From positions 1-23,768 of the forward strand of contig DATHBT010000235.1 in the NCBI GenBank assembly GCA_035295985.1: a stretch of 23,768 bases of DNA. The letters run 5' to 3'. Shown piece after piece: positions 15,590-22,321 of the stretch. A model generated the notes under the pieces. The model ran no database searches and was not told the origin of the DNA. It worked only from the letters and a program-made list of their open reading frames with translations. Position numbers and translations under genes: made by a program. Source of the stretch: JAIVGV01 sp035295985 (GTDB lineage Bacteria > Acidobacteriota > Blastocatellia > Pyrinomonadales > Pyrinomonadaceae). How positions within the stretch are numbered: position 1 is the first letter of the stretch; each line of letters begins with the position of its first letter.

Positions 15590-16530
15590 CAGTCGTCACC
15601 GATGTGATGGCTGCGGCCGTAGTGTGCGCGATCCTGCTCGGCCAGCTCACTGATGCGGCTCATGACGAACTCGCCGATCATTTTGTAGGTGCGCAGGCCG
15701 TCGCGCAGATCGCGGAAGGGGGCGAAGTCGATGGGCGGGCCGAAGTGGATGCGGATCGGCTCGCCGCCCGTCCAGTTGCCAAGGATTTGGCGCGGCAGAT
15801 CGTTATTCAACCCGGCAACGAAGACGGGGATCACCTGAGGGTCGGCCTCCTTGACGAGTCGGCCGATGCCCGGCTTGGGCGGGAGGAAAGAGTAGGGGTC
15901 GGGGTTCTTGTTGCGCGTGCCTTCCGGGTGGAAGCCGATGAGGTTGCCGCGCCCGCGGCGGCAGAGATCGACCAGCAGGCGGAAGGAGAACTTGTCGAAC
16001 TCGCGCTTCTCCGGCAGGGGGTTGCTGCCGGCCGCGAAGAAGGGCGGGTACATCGACCACCAGCCCATCAAGAGGTTGACGAGCATCCCCGGCACGGACT
16101 CGTAGAAGAAGCGCCCGCGCACGGGGAAGAACAGCTTTTTCGGCCAGCTCGTTCTGCGGAACAGCTCGGCCGAGACGACGTACATGTCGAAGAACGAGCG
16201 GTGGTTGGCCGCGAGTATGATCGGCCGTTCGTGGGTTACGGAGTCGAAGTGTTCCAGACCGTGGACGCGCATCAGGTTGTAGGTGCAGACCCTGATCCAG
16301 CCCGTCCCGACCGTGCGCTGGCAGAACGTCCAGAACTCCTTCCAGCGCCCCTCGTTCATCCGCCGCGAGACGCGGAACGCGAAACGCTCCATCCCGCTCA
16401 GGACGGCCATCTCCTCTGGCGCCGGCTCGACCGGCCCGCCGTCCGCGGGAGGCTGAGACTCGGCCGGTACGGCGGGCACGGCCCCCGCGTCCACCTTCCC
16501 GGCCTCGGCTAGTAAGTCGGTCTGAGACAT
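15589..16530 (-). CDS. 1-acyl-glycerol-3-phosphate acyltransferase family (PlsC)
   Basis: The protein has 313 residues from the ATG at 16530 (a GTG one codon upstream is also possible). An Ala/Pro-rich N-terminus of about 45 residues leads into a PlsC domain with NHRSFFD (H110 and D115, the HX4D motif) and FHPEGTRN (200-207). The family transfers an acyl chain to a lyso-lipid phosphate at the membrane's inner face. One hydrophobic stretch around 148-165 may help membrane binding. It is a separate copy from the PlsC domain in the large lipid enzyme, so the locus encodes two. It is coupled to the lipid kinase by a 1-bp overlap. No strong ribosome site is visible. Confidence 0.9.
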   Translation of the reverse strand: MSQTDLLAEAGKVDAGAVPAVPAESQPPADGGPVEPAPEEMAVLSGMERFAFRVSRRMNEGRWKEFWTFCQRTVGTGWIRVCTYNLMRVHGLEHFDSVTHERPIILAANHRSFFDMYVVSAELFRRTSWPKKLFFPVRGRFFYESVPGMLVNLLMGWWSMYPPFFAAGSNPLPEKREFDKFSFRLLVDLCRRGRGNLIGFHPEGTRNKNPDPYSFLPPKPGIGRLVKEADPQVIPVFVAGLNNDLPRQILGNWTGGEPIRIHFGPPIDFAPFRDLRDGLRTYKMIGEFVMSRISELAEQDRAHYGRSHHIGDD

Positions 16531-16556
16531 CACTGATCGGGAAAGCCGTATGCTCG

Positions 16557-16659
16557 CGAATCGGAACGCCCGTGAATCGAAATGCTCGTAAATCGTAAAT
16601 CGTAAATCGTGAATAGATCAACGCGGCGTCCGCGCCTCTATTCGCGATTCACAATTCAC
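16557..16659. repeat. AATCGTA/GTGAATC heptamer repeat, inverted
   Basis: The plus strand carries AATCGTA, AATCGTA, AATCGTG units (16591-16611), preceded by degenerate copies from about 16557. The right arm 16639-16659 reads TATTCGC, GATTCAC, AATTCAC, the complement. The best pairing is 16602-16616 with 16638-16652 (15 bp, two mismatches) around a GC-rich loop. The element lies between the end of metH and the start of the PlsC gene, both on the minus strand. Confidence 0.82.
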
Positions 16660-16665
16660 CAGCGA

Positions 16666-19600
16666 TCAGTCTATCGAAAAGTATTTCGCCTCCTCGTGGT
16701 GGACGATGATGGCGGAGGTGGACTGTTCGGGTTCGAGCTGGAACTCCTCGGAGAGCGACACGCCGATGCGCGACGGGTCGAGCAGCTCGAAGAGTTTCAC
16801 CTGGTCTTCGAGGTCGGGGCAGGCCGGGTAGCCGAAGCTGAAGCGCGAACCCTGATAGCCCTGGTGGAAGAGTTTGGTCAGCTCGGCGGCGTCGCGGCCG
16901 GCCAGCCCTAGTTCCTCGCGGACGCGCTTGTGCCACAGTTCGGCCAGCGCCTCGGCCGCCTCGACCGAGAGGCCGTGGAAGTAGAGGTAGTCCGTGTAGT
17001 TGTCCGCCTCGAACAGTTCGTGCGCGTACTCGCTCGCACGCCGGCCGACGGTGACGAGGTGGAAGGCCACAACGTCAACGCGTCCCGACTCCTTCGACGC
17101 GAAGTAGTCCGCGAGACACAAACGCTTGCCCGCGGGCTGGCGCGGGAAGGTGAAGCGCGCGCGCTCCGTGCGCCCGTCCTCCTGATAGACGACGAGGTCG
17201 TTGCCCTCCGACTGGCAGGGGAAGTAGCCGTAAACGACGCGCGGCGTCAGCAGACCTTCGCGCTTCGATCTCTCCTTCAGCTCTTCGTAAACGGGGCGCA
17301 CCTTCTCGGCGACTAGCTGTCGGTAATCTTCGGCGCTACGGCGGCCCTGCTTGAACTGCCACTGCCCTTTGAAGAGCGCGTTCTCGTTGACGAAACCGAA
17401 GACCTCGTCGAGCGACACGTCTTCGACCACGCGCGAGCCGTAGAAGGGCGCGCGCGGGATCGGGGCGTCAGGGTTCACGTCCGAGCGGACGGTGTGCTTC
17501 GTGTCGCCCGCGGCACGGACTGCGGCGCGCGGCCGCGCCGGCTTGCGGACTCCGAGCTTGGCCTCCTCGCCTACCAAATCTTCGTCCGACTCGTCGGCCT
17601 CGTCGCGCGCCGCGCCCGCGGCTTTCGCGCCCGCTTTGCCGCCCGCGCCGTCACCGCCGGTCAGCAAGTCCATCGTGTGCAGGCCGTCGAAGGCGTCGCG
17701 GGCGTAGAAGAGGCGGCCCTTGTAGAGCGGGATCAGGTCTTCGTCAACGTAGCGGCGGTTGAGCGCCGCGCCGCCGAGGACGACGGGCACGTCGATGCCG
17801 CGCTCGTTCATCAGCTCAAGGTTCTCGCGCATGATGAGCGTGGACTTGACGAGCAAACCACTCATGCCGACGGCGTCCGCCTTGTGCTCCTCGTAGGCTT
17901 GCAGGATCGCCTCGACCGGCTGCTTGATGCCGAGGTTGACGACGCGGTAGCCGTTGTTCGTCAGGATGATGTCCACGAGGTTCTTGCCGATGTCGTGCAC
18001 GTCGCCCTTGACGGTGGCGAGCACCATCGTGCCCTTCGCAGTCGCCCCGCCCTTCTTCTCCATGTGCGGTTCGAGGAAGCGCACCGCCGCCTTCATGACT
18101 TCAGCCGACTGCAGGACGAAGGGCAACTGCATCTGCCCGCTGCCGAAGAGGTCGCCGACGGTCTTCATGCCGTCGAGGAGGATGTCGTTGATGATTTCGA
18201 GCGCGGGGCGCGTTTCGAGCGCGGCCTTCAGGTTGTCTTCCAGCCCGATCTTCTCGCCGTCGATGATGTGTCGCTTGAGCTTCTCCTCGACCGGCAGGTT
18301 CTCATCGACCGACTTCTCGCGCTTGGCCGAGACGCCCTCGAACAGCTTCGTGAACTCGCCCAGCGGATCGTAGGTGCATACGTCGCCCTCGAACTTGCGC
18401 TCGTCGTAGATGAGCTGCCGCGCGACTTCAAGCTCGCGCTCCCCGATCCGGTTGAGCGGGACGATCTTGCTGGCGTTGACGATGGCCGCGTCCAGGCCGG
18501 CCTCGACGGCTTCGTGCAGAAACACCGAGTTCAGGACGACGCGCGAGGCGGGGTTGAGGCCGAACGAGATGTTCGAGACGCCGAGCAGTGTGTTGACGCC
18601 GGGCAGCTCCGCCTTGATGCGGCGGATGCCCTCGATGGTCTCGGCGGCGTTGCGCCGATCCTCCTCGATGCCGGTCGAGATGGGGAGCGCGAGCGGGTCG
18701 AAGAAGAGGTCGTGCGCCGGGAAGCCGAGTTCTTCAGTCGCCTGCCCGTAGGCGCGCTTCGCAATTCGGAGCTTGCCCTCGGCCGTGCGCGCCATGCCTT
18801 CCTCGTCAATCGTGCCGACGACGACGGCCGCGCCGTACTCCCGCGCCAGCCCGAAAACTTTCTTGAAGCGCGGCTCGCCGTCCTCGTAGTTCGTCGAATT
18901 CAGAATCGACTTGCCGCCCGCGTGCTGGAGGCCGGCCTCCATCTTCTCCCACTCGGTCGAGTCGAACATGAGCGGGATGCGAACCTGCGTGACGAGGCGC
19001 GACGCAAGCTCGTGCATGTCCTTCGCGCCGTCGCGGCCGACGAAATCGACGTTCACGTCCAGGACGTGCGCGCCCTCCCGCTCCTGCTCACGCGCCAGGG
19101 AGACCAGCCCGTCCCAGTCCTCGGCCTGCAACAGGTCGCGCATCTTCTTCGACCCGGAGGCGTTGACGCGCTCGCCGACGATGAGGAACGAGGTGTCTTG
19201 CCGGTAAGGCTGCTGGATGTAGATCGACGAGGCCGAAGGCACGAGCCGCGCGTCGCGCCGCTTCGGCGTCACGCTCTGCATCGCCTCGACGACCATCTTC
19301 AGGTGCGCGGGCGTCGTGCCGCAGCAGCCGCCGACGACGTTGACGCCGAAGTCGCGCGCGAAGTGCAGCACCTGCGCCGTGAACGTCTCCGGCGTCTCGC
19401 CGTAGTGCTGCCGCCCGTCTTTAACTTCGGGCAGGCCGGCGTTCGGCAGCACGGAGACTGGTAGCGGCGCGTTCTCGCACAGGTAGCGGATGCTCTCCGT
19501 CATGTGCTTCGGCCCCGTGCCGCAGTTCATGCCGATCACGTCGATGGGGAAGGGTTCGAGCGCGGTCAGCGCGGCGTTGATCTCCGTGCCGTTGAGCATC

Positions 19601-20199
19601 GTGCCGAAGACTTCGATTGTGACCTGCGCGATGACGGGCACGCGGCGGCGGTTCTGCTCGAAGTCGGCGAAGATGGCGGCGAGCGCGGCCTTCGTCTGGA
19701 GTAAGTCCTGGCAGGTCTCGACGATGAGGATGTCCGCGCCGCCGTCGAGGAGGCCGCGCGTTTGTTCGGCGTAGGCAGCTTTCAGATCATTAAACGTGAT
19801 GTGGCCGAGCGTGGGCAGCTTCGTCCCCGGCCCCATCGAGCCTGCGACCCAGCGGGGCTGCGCCTTGGTCGAGAAGTCGGCGGCGACGCGGCGGGCGAGC
19901 TGCGCGGCCTTGCGGTTCAGCTCGTAAGCCATCTCCGCGATGCCGTACTCGCCGAGGACGAAGGGGAGGCCGCCGAACGAGTCGGTCTCGACCACGTCGC
20001 AGCCGACTTCGAGGAACGCCGCGTGGACGCGTTCGACCGCCGAAGGCTTCGTGACCAGCAGGTATTCGGGGCAGCCCTCGAACTGCGGCCCGCCGTAGTC
20101 GTCCACCGTCAGGTCCTGCGACTGTAGGTTCGTGCCCATAGCGCCGTCGAAGACGACGACGCGCTCGCGTAGAGTGTCGAGAAAAGAGCTGTTAGCCAT
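16666..20199 (-). CDS. metH: cobalamin-dependent methionine synthase
   Basis: The protein has 1177 residues, close to the usual 1200-1230, with all four modules. The homocysteine domain (about 1-320) has zinc ligands C226 (GMNCGTG) and C292-C293 (GGCCGT). The methyltetrahydrofolate (pterin) domain spans about 330-610. The B12 domain has the cap SAEVMKAAV and D733-x-H735-x-x-G738 (DVHDIGKN), where H735 ligates cobalt. The AdoMet reactivation domain (about 930-1177) has SRFSFGYPACPD. The enzyme moves the methyl group of 5-methyl-THF to homocysteine. An Ala/Lys/Glu-rich linker at about 845-907 between B12 and reactivation domains looks disordered. The ATG at 20199 is followed by codons that belong to a heptamer repeat; no ribosome site is visible. 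A possible regulatory leader lies upstream. Confidence 0.97.
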   Translation of the reverse strand: MANSSFLDTLRERVVVFDGAMGTNLQSQDLTVDDYGGPQFEGCPEYLLVTKPSAVERVHAAFLEVGCDVVETDSFGGLPFVLGEYGIAEMAYELNRKAAQLARRVAADFSTKAQPRWVAGSMGPGTKLPTLGHITFNDLKAAYAEQTRGLLDGGADILIVETCQDLLQTKAALAAIFADFEQNRRRVPVIAQVTIEVFGTMLNGTEINAALTALEPFPIDVIGMNCGTGPKHMTESIRYLCENAPLPVSVLPNAGLPEVKDGRQHYGETPETFTAQVLHFARDFGVNVVGGCCGTTPAHLKMVVEAMQSVTPKRRDARLVPSASSIYIQQPYRQDTSFLIVGERVNASGSKKMRDLLQAEDWDGLVSLAREQEREGAHVLDVNVDFVGRDGAKDMHELASRLVTQVRIPLMFDSTEWEKMEAGLQHAGGKSILNSTNYEDGEPRFKKVFGLAREYGAAVVVGTIDEEGMARTAEGKLRIAKRAYGQATEELGFPAHDLFFDPLALPISTGIEEDRRNAAETIEGIRRIKAELPGVNTLLGVSNISFGLNPASRVVLNSVFLHEAVEAGLDAAIVNASKIVPLNRIGERELEVARQLIYDERKFEGDVCTYDPLGEFTKLFEGVSAKREKSVDENLPVEEKLKRHIIDGEKIGLEDNLKAALETRPALEIINDILLDGMKTVGDLFGSGQMQLPFVLQSAEVMKAAVRFLEPHMEKKGGATAKGTMVLATVKGDVHDIGKNLVDIILTNNGYRVVNLGIKQPVEAILQAYEEHKADAVGMSGLLVKSTLIMRENLELMNERGIDVPVVLGGAALNRRYVDEDLIPLYKGRLFYARDAFDGLHTMDLLTGGDGAGGKAGAKAAGAARDEADESDEDLVGEEAKLGVRKPARPRAAVRAAGDTKHTVRSDVNPDAPIPRAPFYGSRVVEDVSLDEVFGFVNENALFKGQWQFKQGRRSAEDYRQLVAEKVRPVYEELKERSKREGLLTPRVVYGYFPCQSEGNDLVVYQEDGRTERARFTFPRQPAGKRLCLADYFASKESGRVDVVAFHLVTVGRRASEYAHELFEADNYTDYLYFHGLSVEAAEALAELWHKRVREELGLAGRDAAELTKLFHQGYQGSRFSFGYPACPDLEDQVKLFELLDPSRIGVSLSEEFQLEPEQSTSAIIVHHEEAKYFSID

Positions 20200-20336
20200 T
20201 TTTGAGTTGTTAGCTGTTAGCTGTTAGCTATTAGCTAGACCGGAAAACCGGTGCGAGGCCAAGACGAAAGTTGAACGCTTGCGGCTGCCGGCTAAAAGCT
20301 AATAGCTAACAGCTAACAGCCTGTCTGCTAACAGCC
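20187..20336. repeat. TAGCTGT-family heptamer repeat, inverted, reaching into metH
   Basis: The left arm has units GAGTTGT, TAGCTGT, TAGCTGT, TAGCTAT, TAGCTAG (20204-20238), plus an AGCTGTT copy at 20187-20193 inside metH codons 3-5. The right arm (20290-20336) has GGCTAAA, AGCTAAT, AGCTAAC, AGCTAAC and a partial copy. The 51-bp spacer begins with a perfect ACCGG-AAAA-CCGGT hairpin (20239-20252). The same family is at 601-738. Confidence 0.88.
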
Positions 20337-20485
20337 AAGAAAAGCCCCGCGCCAAACAGCGCGGGGCTTCTCGCCGGAGAGCCTGTTGACGGGGGCCTTA
20401 ACTTCTGTGAAGACCCGGCCGAGCTGTTTAGCTGCTTATTTTACGTGGCCGCAAGTCGCCTTAACTCACCACGTTTGTCTCTCGT
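20335..20485 (-). ncRNA. candidate structured leader or small RNA upstream of metH
   Basis: The 344-bp gap between metH and the exported-protein gene holds more than repeats. On the minus strand a promoter (20491-20519) precedes about 115 bp with several possible hairpins (ACGTGG/CCACGT; CTTC-ACA-GAAG), then an intrinsic terminator. A GGCTCTC...GAGAAGCC hairpin (20365-20383) shares bases with the terminator stem, so the two cannot form together, as in an attenuator. I do not recognise a SAM, SAH, THF or cobalamin riboswitch core. Confidence 0.4.
20342..20369 (-). terminator. intrinsic terminator, minus strand
   Basis: An 11-bp perfect GC-rich stem (20342-20352 with 20359-20369) with a 6-base loop is followed on the minus strand by TTCTT after the TT of the stem, giving a run of mostly T. 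It could end the transcript of the exported-protein gene, or end a short RNA starting at about 20484, or act as an attenuator 140 bp before metH. Confidence 0.75.
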
Positions 20486-20490
20486 CGGCA

Positions 20491-20519
20491 ATTGAAGCAC
20501 CGCGCGGCGCGGGTGTCAA
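20491..20519 (-). promoter_or_regulatory. sigma70-type promoter, minus strand
   Basis: TTGACA (20514-20519) and TTCAAT (20491-20496) are separated by exactly 17 bp. The -35 is perfect and the -10 matches 4 of 6. Transcription would start near 20484 and run towards metH through the candidate leader and terminator. Confidence 0.6.
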
Positions 20520-20543
20520 GCAGCGCGTCCGGGGCGCTGGTCG

Positions 20544-20993
20544 CTACTTCGACTGCTCCCAGTCACGCCGCAGCTCCTTCGCCACCTCCTCGGCGCGGCG
20601 CTTGGTCGGCTCCTGCCGGCTGAACGGGTTGACGAGGATTTTGTGGCCGAAGTCGCGCGCCCAGAGACGGCGGCCCGCCGCGTCTTCGAGCTTGACGAAG
20701 GCGCGGGCCTCCGACTTCTCGTCGAAGACGCGCACGGAGAGTGCGCCCGTGAGCACGGCGTCGGCCTCCGCGGGGCTGCCGACCACGGTGAAGCCGCGCT
20801 TCCTCAACTGCTCTTCGAGGAGGAAGCGGAAGCGGTCGGCCTCGTCGGCCGTGCCCATGTCGCCGACGTGAATCTTGCGCACGTCGCGCAGGTCTGGAAG
20901 TTTCCGGGCGCGCTCGTTGCCGGACGCCGCAGCCGAGGTCGCCGCCCCGGCGAGGAAGCAGAAAATCAGGGCGAGGGTCGCCGTCAGTCTCAT
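20544..20993 (-). CDS. small exported protein of unknown function
   Basis: The protein has 149 residues. The ATG at 20993 is preferred because AGAGG lies just before it and because it gives a clear signal peptide (MRLTATLALIFCFLAGAAT, cleavage near SAAASG). There is no lipobox Cys in the right place. The mature part has a strand-helix pattern, RKIHVGDMGTADEADR, then LRKRGFTVV, AEADAVLTGALSV and LEDAAGRRLWARDFG. This resembles periplasmic or outer-membrane-associated proteins of the CsgG/DUF4136 sort in outline only, and I would not assign it. A TATAAT box lies at 21068-21073 upstream, and a small hairpin (20521-20539) follows the stop codon. Confidence 0.75.
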   Translation of the reverse strand: MRLTATLALIFCFLAGAATSAAASGNERARKLPDLRDVRKIHVGDMGTADEADRFRFLLEEQLRKRGFTVVGSPAEADAVLTGALSVRVFDEKSEARAFVKLEDAAGRRLWARDFGHKILVNPFSRQEPTKRRAEEVAKELRRDWEQSK

Positions 20994-21067
20994 AACCTCT
21001 GTTCTCCTTATCGTTGATTCTTCGACAACTCCCACCGGGGCACGGGAGAGTTCGCGTTTTCACGCCG

Positions 21068-21073
21068 ATTATA
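21068..21073 (-). promoter_or_regulatory. putative -10 box of the exported-protein gene
   Basis: A perfect TATAAT on the minus strand lies 75 bp before the ATG at 20993. No good -35 is seen at 16-18 bp. The 172-bp divergent gap to coaD also holds a plus-strand TGTGATAAC (21123-21130 area), which could be an extended -10 for coaD; that one is weaker. Confidence 0.4.
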
Positions 21074-21165
21074 CGCCGGGGCAGCAGAAAAGGTTGTCCG
21101 CAATTCCCTGCCCCTGCCGTTTGTGATAACTTCGCAGCCGCATCCACGTCAGTGTCTCTCGGCTT

Positions 21166-21657
21166 ATGCGACGCGCCATCTACCCCGGCTCCTTCGACCC
21201 CGTCACGAACGGCCACCTCGACATCATCGAGCGCGGCTGCAAGCTCTTCGACGAGATCGTCATCGCAGTCGTCGTCAACCCCGGCAAGCAGCCGATGTTC
21301 TCGCTCGACGAGCGGCGCGCGATGCTCGAAGAGGCGCTCGCCGGACTCGGCGGCGGAGCGTGCAGTCTGTCAGTTGACAGCTTCGAGGGGCTGCTGATGG
21401 ATTACGCCGTCCGCAAGGGCGCTGGCGCGGTCGTGCGCGGCATCCGGGCCATATCCGACTACGAGTACGAGTTGCAGATGGCTCTGATGAACCGCCGGCT
21501 CGATCCGCGCATCGAGACCGTCTTCATGATGTCGGCCGAGGACTACTCCTACGTCAGCTCGCGGCTCGTCAAAGAGGTCTTCCTCTTGGGCGGGAGCGTC
21601 GAAGGACTCGTGCCCGCGACGGTCGAGCGGCGGATGCGCGAGAAGGTCGGACGCTGA
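21166..21657 (+). CDS. coaD: phosphopantetheine adenylyltransferase
   Basis: The 163-residue protein has exactly the family length. The nucleotidyltransferase motif YPGSFDPVTNGH (6-17, with T14 and H17), K41, VVRGIRAISDYEYE (R91 and R94) and VSSRLVKE (130-137) are all present. It transfers AMP from ATP to 4'-phosphopantetheine to make dephospho-CoA, the fourth of five steps in CoA synthesis in the cytoplasm. Through CoA it indirectly supplies the phosphopantetheine arm for carrier proteins such as the one in the large lipid enzyme of this window. No Shine-Dalgarno sequence is obvious. The gene stands alone, with the basic protein gene 147 bp downstream. Confidence 0.97.
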   Translation: MRRAIYPGSFDPVTNGHLDIIERGCKLFDEIVIAVVVNPGKQPMFSLDERRAMLEEALAGLGGGACSLSVDSFEGLLMDYAVRKGAGAVVRGIRAISDYEYELQMALMNRRLDPRIETVFMMSAEDYSYVSSRLVKEVFLLGGSVEGLVPATVERRMREKVGR

Positions 21658-21715
21658 CGACGGCTCCCCCAGACTTTGCCGCGCGAAAGTTCTCACCCGC
21701 GAGCGCGCCGGCCGG

Positions 21716-21724
21716 TGATATACT
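21716..21724 (+). promoter_or_regulatory. possible extended -10 promoter of the basic protein gene
   Basis: TGATATACT fits the extended -10 form TGnTATAAT with one change. It lies about 80 bp before the ATG at 21805. No -35 box is clear, which is usual for extended -10 promoters. Confidence 0.4.
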
Positions 21725-21804
21725 CGCGCCGCTTTTCCCACTCCAACGCGCCGCCGTGATTCCCATTGAAGCGGCGTGTCCAATCTGGCGGGAGGAAGAA
21801 GACC

Positions 21805-22134
21805 ATGCCGAGAGGCGACAAGGGCAGCTACACCGACAAACAGAAGCGGCAGGCCGAGCACATCGAGGAGGGCTACGAGGAGCGCGGCGTGTCCGGCGAA
21901 GAGGCCGAGCGGCGCGCGTGGGCCACGGTCAACAAGTCTTCCGGCGGCGGCAAGAAGAGCGGTTCGGGCCGCGGGCAGAAGACGAACAAAGGCCCCGCGA
22001 AGAAGGGCGGGAAGAAGGGCGGCAAGGCGTCGAAGGGCGGCGGCTCAAAGAAGGGTGGCTCGAAGAAAGTCGCCGCGAAGAAAGGCAGTTCAAAGAAGGG
22101 CGGCTCGAAGAAGGGCAGCTCGAAGAAACGTTGA
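21805..22134 (+). CDS. small lysine-rich protein, 'plasmid stabilization'-annotated family
   Basis: The protein has 109 residues. The start at ATG 21805 has GGAGGA at 21791-21796, 8 nt upstream. Residues 1-45 (KGSYTDKQKRQAEH, EEGYEERGVSGEEAERRAWATVNK) match a widespread short module often annotated as plasmid stabilization protein. Its real role is not known to me. The remaining ~60 residues are almost entirely Lys, Gly and Ser, including repeats of GGSKK and GSSKK, resembling the tail of a histone-H1-like or other nucleic-acid-binding protein. It probably binds DNA or RNA through charge. The tail is encoded by short in-frame repeats that could change length by slippage. No partner gene is adjacent. 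Confidence 0.8.
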   Translation: MPRGDKGSYTDKQKRQAEHIEEGYEERGVSGEEAERRAWATVNKSSGGGKKSGSGRGQKTNKGPAKKGGKKGGKASKGGGSKKGGSKKVAAKKGSSKKGGSKKGSSKKR

Positions 22135-22198
22135 GGCCGCGTCGATTTTACTGGCGACGCCCGCGCCCGGCCGCGTAAGCCGTCCCGTTCGTGCGCCG

Positions 22199-22224
22199 GG
22201 CGCCCGCCGGCGTCGGCGGGCGCC
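22199..22224. terminator. GC-rich hairpin after the basic protein gene
   Basis: A perfect 11-bp inverted repeat (22199-22209 with 22214-22224) with a 4-bp loop lies about 65 bp after the stop codon. No run of T follows, so it would be a weak or Rho-assisted terminator. The rest of the 187-bp gap before the aminotransferase holds nothing I recognise. Confidence 0.45.
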
Positions 22225-22321
22225 GTCAATTAGACTGGCCCGCGTTGCCCGCCCGCACCCGTGCCGCCGCCGCTTCCACGCCGCGCCCGGCCGCGGTAAA
22301 CTCTCTGACCACCGAACCACA

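Noticed and set aside
17494..19464. 656-codon plus-strand frame opposite metH
   Set aside because: It is the complement-frame shadow of MetH, with no motif or ribosome site.
20200..20543. Known SAM, SAH or cobalamin riboswitch upstream of metH
   Set aside because: None of the conserved core sequences I know for these classes could be found on the minus strand.
21776..22321. N-terminal extension of the aminotransferase
   Set aside because: This stretch is the out-of-frame image of the basic protein gene; the family starts at the ATG at 22322.
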